A stretch of DNA of 64,000 nucleotides from the NCBI RefSeq assembly GCF_004217545.1, contig NZ_SHKY01000001.1:4340001-4404000 (forward strand). The letters run 5' to 3'. Position 1 is the first letter of the stretch, and each line of letters starts with the position of its first letter. The stretch is from Krasilnikovia cinnamomea (lineage in GTDB: Bacteria; Actinomycetota; Actinomycetes; Mycobacteriales; Micromonosporaceae). A program made the translations under genes and the position numbers. The notes under the pieces are model-generated. The model was given only the letters and a program-made list of their open reading frames with translations, did not search any database and had not been told where the DNA came from. This document shows positions 60,362-64,000 of the stretch, piece after piece.

Positions 60362-61498
60362 ATGCGCAGCACCCGTTTCCTCGCCCTCGCCGCCGTCGGC
60401 ACCCTCACCGGCGGCGCCCTGGCCGCGTGCACCAGCGACAAGACCGACGGCGCCGCGGCGGCCGGCGGCCCGATCGCGGTCACGGCCACCGACTCCGCCT
60501 GCGAGCTGGCCCGCACCACGCTCGACGCGGGCACGGCGGTCTTCAAGGTCACGAACTCCGGTGCCAAGGTCACCGAGTTCTACGTCTACGCCGACGGTGA
60601 CCGGGTGATGGGCGAGGTGGAGAACATCACCCCGGGCCTGTCCCGGGAACTGCGCGTCGAGCTGCCCGCCGGCGCATACCAGGCGTCGTGCAAGCCGGGC
60701 ATGGTCGGCCAGGGCATCCGCACCGCGCTGACGGTCTCCGGTTCGGCCGCGCCGCTGGCCGAGGACGCCGCGCTGGCCCAGGCCAGCGCCGACTACTCCC
60801 GGTACGTGCGGTCGCAGTCCACCGCGCTGGTCGACAAGACGGCCGAGTTCGTCGCCGCCGTCAAGGCGGGCGACGTGGCCAAGGCCAAGGCGCTGTACCC
60901 GGTGGCCCGCACGTACTTCGAGCGGATCGAACCGGTGGCCGAGATCTTCGGCGACCTCGACCCGAAGATCGACGGCCGGGAGGACGGCGCCACCAAGGAA
61001 CTGCCGTTCACGGGCTTCCACCGGCTGGAGAAGGACCTGTGGGTCGGCGGCGACGTGAGCAAGGACGGCGCCATCGCCGACCAGCTCGACGCCGACGTCC
61101 GCGCGATCGCGGCGAAGGCCCAGGCCGAGAAGCTGTCCCCGCTGCAACTCGCCAACGGCGCCAAGGAACTGCTCGACGAGGTCGCCAACGGCAAGATCAC
61201 GGGCGAGGAGGACCGGTACTCGCACACCGACCTGTGGGACTTCGCGGCCAACGTGGAGGGCTCCAAGGCGGCCGTCGCGGCGCTGCGCCCGGCGCTGGTC
61301 AAGCGCGACCCGGCGCTCGTGAAGTCCATCGACGAGGGCTTCGCCAAGGTGGACGCCGAGCTGGCCAAGTACCGCGTCGGCGACGGCTGGAAGCTGCACA
61401 ACCAGCTGTCCGAGGCGCAGCTCAAGGGCCTGTCCGACGCGATCAACGCCCTGGCCGAGCCGATCAGCAAGGTCGCCGGCGTCATCTCCGGGAAGTAG
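60362..61498 (+). CDS. efeO: Iron uptake lipoprotein EfeO (cupredoxin-imelysin)
   Basis: A 378-residue lipoprotein. Signal RFLALAAVGTLTGGALAAC gives a lipobox LAAC. The cupredoxin-like domain (about 35-125) contains FKVTNSGAKVTEFYVYADGDRVMGEVENI; the M75/imelysin domain follows, with GFHRLEKDLWVGGD, the family's metal-binding HxxE. It is thought to bind iron outside the membrane and deliver it to EfeU. GGAG lies upstream of ATG 60362. Confidence 0.93.
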   Translation: MRSTRFLALAAVGTLTGGALAACTSDKTDGAAAAGGPIAVTATDSACELARTTLDAGTAVFKVTNSGAKVTEFYVYADGDRVMGEVENITPGLSRELRVELPAGAYQASCKPGMVGQGIRTALTVSGSAAPLAEDAALAQASADYSRYVRSQSTALVDKTAEFVAAVKAGDVAKAKALYPVARTYFERIEPVAEIFGDLDPKIDGREDGATKELPFTGFHRLEKDLWVGGDVSKDGAIADQLDADVRAIAAKAQAEKLSPLQLANGAKELLDEVANGKITGEEDRYSHTDLWDFAANVEGSKAAVAALRPALVKRDPALVKSIDEGFAKVDAELAKYRVGDGWKLHNQLSEAQLKGLSDAINALAEPISKVAGVISGK

Positions 61499-61506
61499 GG
61501 ATCGCG

Positions 61507-62790
61507 ATGACTGAGAGCACGGTCAGCCGCCGCCGCGCCATCGCGCTGGCGGGCGCCGGGGTGGCCGGCATCGCCGGGGCGGCCGCGGTCGGCGGCGCCG
61601 TCGTGCGTACCGCGGAGCAGTCCCACCCCGCGCAGGCCGGTGCCGCCGCCGCGGACGCCATCGCCTTCACCGGGGCGCACCAGGCCGGCATCGTCACCCC
61701 GGCCCAGGACCGGCTGCACTTCGTGGCGTTCGACGTCGTCACGAAGGACCGGGCCCGCCTGGTGCGGATGCTCAAGGACTGGACCGCGGCCGCGGCCCGG
61801 CTGACCGCCGGGCGCGACGCCGGGGAGATCGGCGCGGTCGGCGGCATCCTGGAGGCGCCGCCGGACGACACCGGCGAGGCGATCGGACTGCCGGCGTCCG
61901 GGCTGACCCTGACGGTCGGCTTCGGGCCCACCCTGTTCCGCGACGCCGCGGGCAAGGACCGCTTCGGTATCGCGGCGCAGCGGCCCGCCGCGCTGGTGGA
62001 CCTGCCGCACTTCCCGGGCGACCTGATCGAGGCGCCCATCTCCGGCGGCGACATCTGCGTCCAGGCGTGCGCCAACGACCCGCAGGTGGCCGTGCACGCC
62101 ATCCGCAACCTGGCCCGGATCGGCATGGGCGTGGTCACGGTCCGGTGGTCGCAGCTGGGCTTCGGCCGTACCTCGTCAACCACCAGGGACCAGGCCACCC
62201 CGCGCAACATGTTCGGCTTCAAGGACGGTACGGCCAACCTGAAGGCCGAGGAGACCGACCTGCTGCGCGATCACCTGTGGGTGCAGCCCGGCGACGGGCC
62301 CGCCTGGATGACCGGCGGCGCGTACGTGGTCACCCGCAAGGTCCGGATGCTCATCGAGACCTGGGACCGGACCTCCCTGGGCGAGCAGGAGGACATCATC
62401 GGCCGGACCAAGGGCAGCGGTGCGCCGCTGGGCCGGGCCGACGAGTTCGACGAGCCCGACCTCGAGGCGAAGCGGCCCGACGGCGAGCCGGTCATCGCGA
62501 TCGACTCGCACGTACGGCTGGCCCACCCGACCCAGAACTCGAACGCCCGCATGCTGCGCCGCGGCTACAACTTCGTCGACGGCTCCGACGGGCTCGGCCG
62601 GCTCAACGCGGGCCTGTTCTTCATCGGCTACCAGCGCGACCCGCGCACCGCGTTCGTCCCGGTCCAGCTGAATCTCGCGCGACACGACGCCATGAACGAG
62701 TACGTCCGGCACGTCTCGAGCGGTATCTTCGCCTGTCCACCCGGCGTCACCGGCGCCAGCGACTACTGGGGGAGCACCCTCTTCGCGTGA
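61507..62790 (+). CDS. efeB: Dyp-type heme peroxidase EfeB
   Basis: A 427-residue Tat-exported peroxidase. The signal SRRRAIALAGAGVAGIAGAAA is twin-arginine. GFKDGTANL holds the distal Asp of the GxxDG motif and SHVRLAHP the proximal heme His; RMLRRGYNFVDG and GLFFIGYQRDPR follow. It works with EfeU and EfeO in acquisition of ferrous iron or heme iron. Third gene of the operon, 8 nt after efeO. Confidence 0.94.
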   Translation: MTESTVSRRRAIALAGAGVAGIAGAAAVGGAVVRTAEQSHPAQAGAAAADAIAFTGAHQAGIVTPAQDRLHFVAFDVVTKDRARLVRMLKDWTAAAARLTAGRDAGEIGAVGGILEAPPDDTGEAIGLPASGLTLTVGFGPTLFRDAAGKDRFGIAAQRPAALVDLPHFPGDLIEAPISGGDICVQACANDPQVAVHAIRNLARIGMGVVTVRWSQLGFGRTSSTTRDQATPRNMFGFKDGTANLKAEETDLLRDHLWVQPGDGPAWMTGGAYVVTRKVRMLIETWDRTSLGEQEDIIGRTKGSGAPLGRADEFDEPDLEAKRPDGEPVIAIDSHVRLAHPTQNSNARMLRRGYNFVDGSDGLGRLNAGLFFIGYQRDPRTAFVPVQLNLARHDAMNEYVRHVSSGIFACPPGVTGASDYWGSTLFA

Positions 62791-62848
62791 CCCCGGGTGG
62801 CAAGATCGCCTGGGGCGCTTCCACCGGAACCGGAGAGGCAGTGCAATA

Positions 62849-63547
62849 TTGGACCACATGAGAGCCCGGGTACTGGTGGTCGACGACGACCCCGCGCTGG
62901 CCGAGATGCTCGGCATCGTGCTGCGCAGCGAAGGATTCCTGCCCTCGTTCGTGGCCGACGGCGAGCGCGCGCTGTCCGCCTTCAGGGAGAACCGGCCGGA
63001 CATCGTCCTGCTCGACCTCATGCTGCCCGGGATGAGCGGCATCGACGTGGCGCGGGCCATCCGTGGGGAGTCGGGCATCCCGATCGTCATGCTGACCGCT
63101 AAGAGCGACACGGTCGACGTCGTGCTGGGCCTGGAGTCCGGCGCGGACGACTACGTGGTCAAGCCGTTCAAGCCCAAGGAGCTGGTGGCCCGGATGCGGG
63201 CCCGGCTGCGCCGGGGCGAGGACGCCGCACCGGAGCTGCTCACCATCGGGCCGCCCGGCAACCAGATCACGATCGACGTGCCCGCGCACACGGTCGCCCG
63301 CGACGGCGACGAGGTGAAGCTGACCCCGCTCGAGTTCGACCTGCTGGTCGCGCTCGCCCGCAAACCGCGCCAGGTGTTCACCCGTGAGGTGCTGCTGGAG
63401 CAGGTGTGGGGCTACCGGCACGCCGCCGACACCCGGCTGGTCAACGTGCATGTGCAGCGGCTGCGCGCCAAGATCGAGCCCGACCCGGAGCGCCCGGAGA
63501 TCATCCTGACCGTGCGCGGGGTCGGCTACAAGGCGGGCACGGGCTAG
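62849..63547 (+). CDS. mtrA: Response regulator MtrA
   Basis: A 232-residue OmpR-family regulator. The receiver has the acidic pocket VDDDP (residues 11-15), phosphorylated Asp56 in LLDLML and the lysine in VVKPFKPKELVAR; the winged helix has LTPLEFDLLVALARKPRQVFTREVLLEQVWGYRHAADTRLVNVHVQRLRAKIE, nearly unchanged across actinobacterial MtrA proteins. MtrA governs cell division, envelope and dormancy genes. TTG 62849 is chosen because GGAGAGG lies upstream and MtrA proteins start with M-D-x-M-R; ATG 62858 is an alternative. mtrB follows. Confidence 0.95.
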   Translation: MDHMRARVLVVDDDPALAEMLGIVLRSEGFLPSFVADGERALSAFRENRPDIVLLDLMLPGMSGIDVARAIRGESGIPIVMLTAKSDTVDVVLGLESGADDYVVKPFKPKELVARMRARLRRGEDAAPELLTIGPPGNQITIDVPAHTVARDGDEVKLTPLEFDLLVALARKPRQVFTREVLLEQVWGYRHAADTRLVNVHVQRLRAKIEPDPERPEIILTVRGVGYKAGTG

Positions 63548-63659
63548 AGCGCCCAAGATTGGCAGGTAAGACCCAGGCAGGACGGCAGGTCGCACAGCGG
63601 GACAGGCCGTCCACAGGCCGACGCGGGGCGGGTCGGCGACCGGCTAACCTAGCCGGGAG

Positions 63660-64000
63660 ATGCGCGCTCCGTCCTGGCTCCCCATGCCCGTCCGCCGCCT
63701 GCTGCGGCTGGTGCGGCGCTATTGGCGTGTCCTCGTTCGGGGGGCCCGCCGCACCGCGGCGCCCGCCCGCCGCGCGTGGCGGCGGTCCCTGCAGGCCCGC
63801 GTCATCACCATCACCCTAGTCGCGTCCAGCCTGCTCGTCGGCGGCTTCGGCTGGTTCGTCGCGGACCGCAGCGCCAAGATCCTGCTCAACCGCGCGCAGG
63901 ACGAGGTCGAGGCGCAGATGCGCACGAAGGTGGACTACGCGTACCACCAGCTCACCGTGCACCGGCAGGTCTTCGACCCGAAACTGCCCTCGACGATGCG
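63660..64000 (+). CDS. mtrB: Sensor histidine kinase MtrB, N-terminal part (cut by the window end)
   Basis: The first 113 codons of MtrB are present and still open at the window edge. A basic start (RRLLRLVRRYWRVLVRGARR) precedes the span ITITLVASSLLVGGFGWFVA and the extracytoplasmic start (DRSAKILLNRAQDEVEAQMRTKVDYAYHQL). The kinase domains lie outside. GGGAG directly precedes ATG 63660 (overlapping its A), so spacing is poor and ATG 63684 may be used instead. It is the partner of MtrA, 112 nt downstream. Confidence 0.88.
   Translation, partial: MRAPSWLPMPVRRLLRLVRRYWRVLVRGARRTAAPARRAWRRSLQARVITITLVASSLLVGGFGWFVADRSAKILLNRAQDEVEAQMRTKVDYAYHQLTVHRQVFDPKLPSTM

Noticed and set aside
63406..63819. 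137-codon open frame across the mtrA-mtrB junction
   Set aside because: It is out of frame with mtrA and with the mtrB start, and its translation is Arg/Pro/Ala-rich with no motif.

Overview
The window is a chromosomal segment of a very GC-rich actinobacterium. Lineage markers include a mycothiol S-conjugate amidase, a fused FO synthase with CofD and CofE (coenzyme F420), WhiB, MtrA/MtrB, an XRE/DUF5753-DUF397 pair and strong third-position GC bias. The gene set fits the Micromonosporaceae (Actinoplanes or Micromonospora-like). That placement is inferred from gene content and codon style, not from a marker comparison.

Layout. 1-5.5 kb: metB 3' end, an amidase, ilvA, then greA / DUF4307 / mca / small membrane protein, the order known from Mycobacterium tuberculosis Rv1079-Rv1083 but with the amidase and ilvA inserted. 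5.8-10 kb: a membrane GGDEF-EAL protein and a leucine-rich-repeat-variant protein. 10.1-13.8 kb: a disturbed locus in which a DUF4143 ATPase, preceded by four 23-bp tandem repeats, sits between two copies of the 5' end of a DUF255 (YyaL-type) gene; that gene also carries a 27-bp insertion with an in-frame stop. 13.8-24.3 kb: purK-purE, a giant multi-span membrane protein, UDP-glucose dehydrogenase and an acyl-CoA dehydrogenase. 24.5-30.3 kb: an accessory stretch with a PAS histidine kinase of mosaic codon usage, a wrecked M20 dipeptidase, a Uma2-type protein, a membrane protein with a long Thr-repeat tail, and a thioesterase.

30.4-57.5 kb: acetoacetyl-CoA synthetase, then a conserved actinobacterial block: TIGR03089, glycosyltransferase, manC, cofE, cofD, a membrane protein, fbiC, whiB, zincin-like protein, DUF3499, manB, Trm112-like protein, SIS isomerase, cation efflux, manA. 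It covers GDP-mannose supply and F420 synthesis. A polysaccharide deacetylase, a potDABC polyamine transporter, a DUF3455 protein and an aldehyde dehydrogenase / DUF779 / GAF-regulator cluster are spliced into the middle of it (43.1-52.2 kb).

57.5-64 kb: a long non-coding gap with a candidate RNA, an XRE-DUF397 pair with two operator palindromes, the efeUOB iron-uptake operon behind a DtxR/IdeR-like box, and mtrA-mtrB (mtrB cut by the window edge).

The least ordinary parts are the DUF4143 insertion with its repeat array and the duplicated, broken DUF255 gene; the membrane protein with more than twenty Thr-x-x-hydrophobic motifs; an interspersed 30-bp repeat embedded in the fbiC linker; and a BldD-like palindrome over the whiB promoter. 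I saw no tRNA, rRNA, CRISPR array, transposase or integrase.
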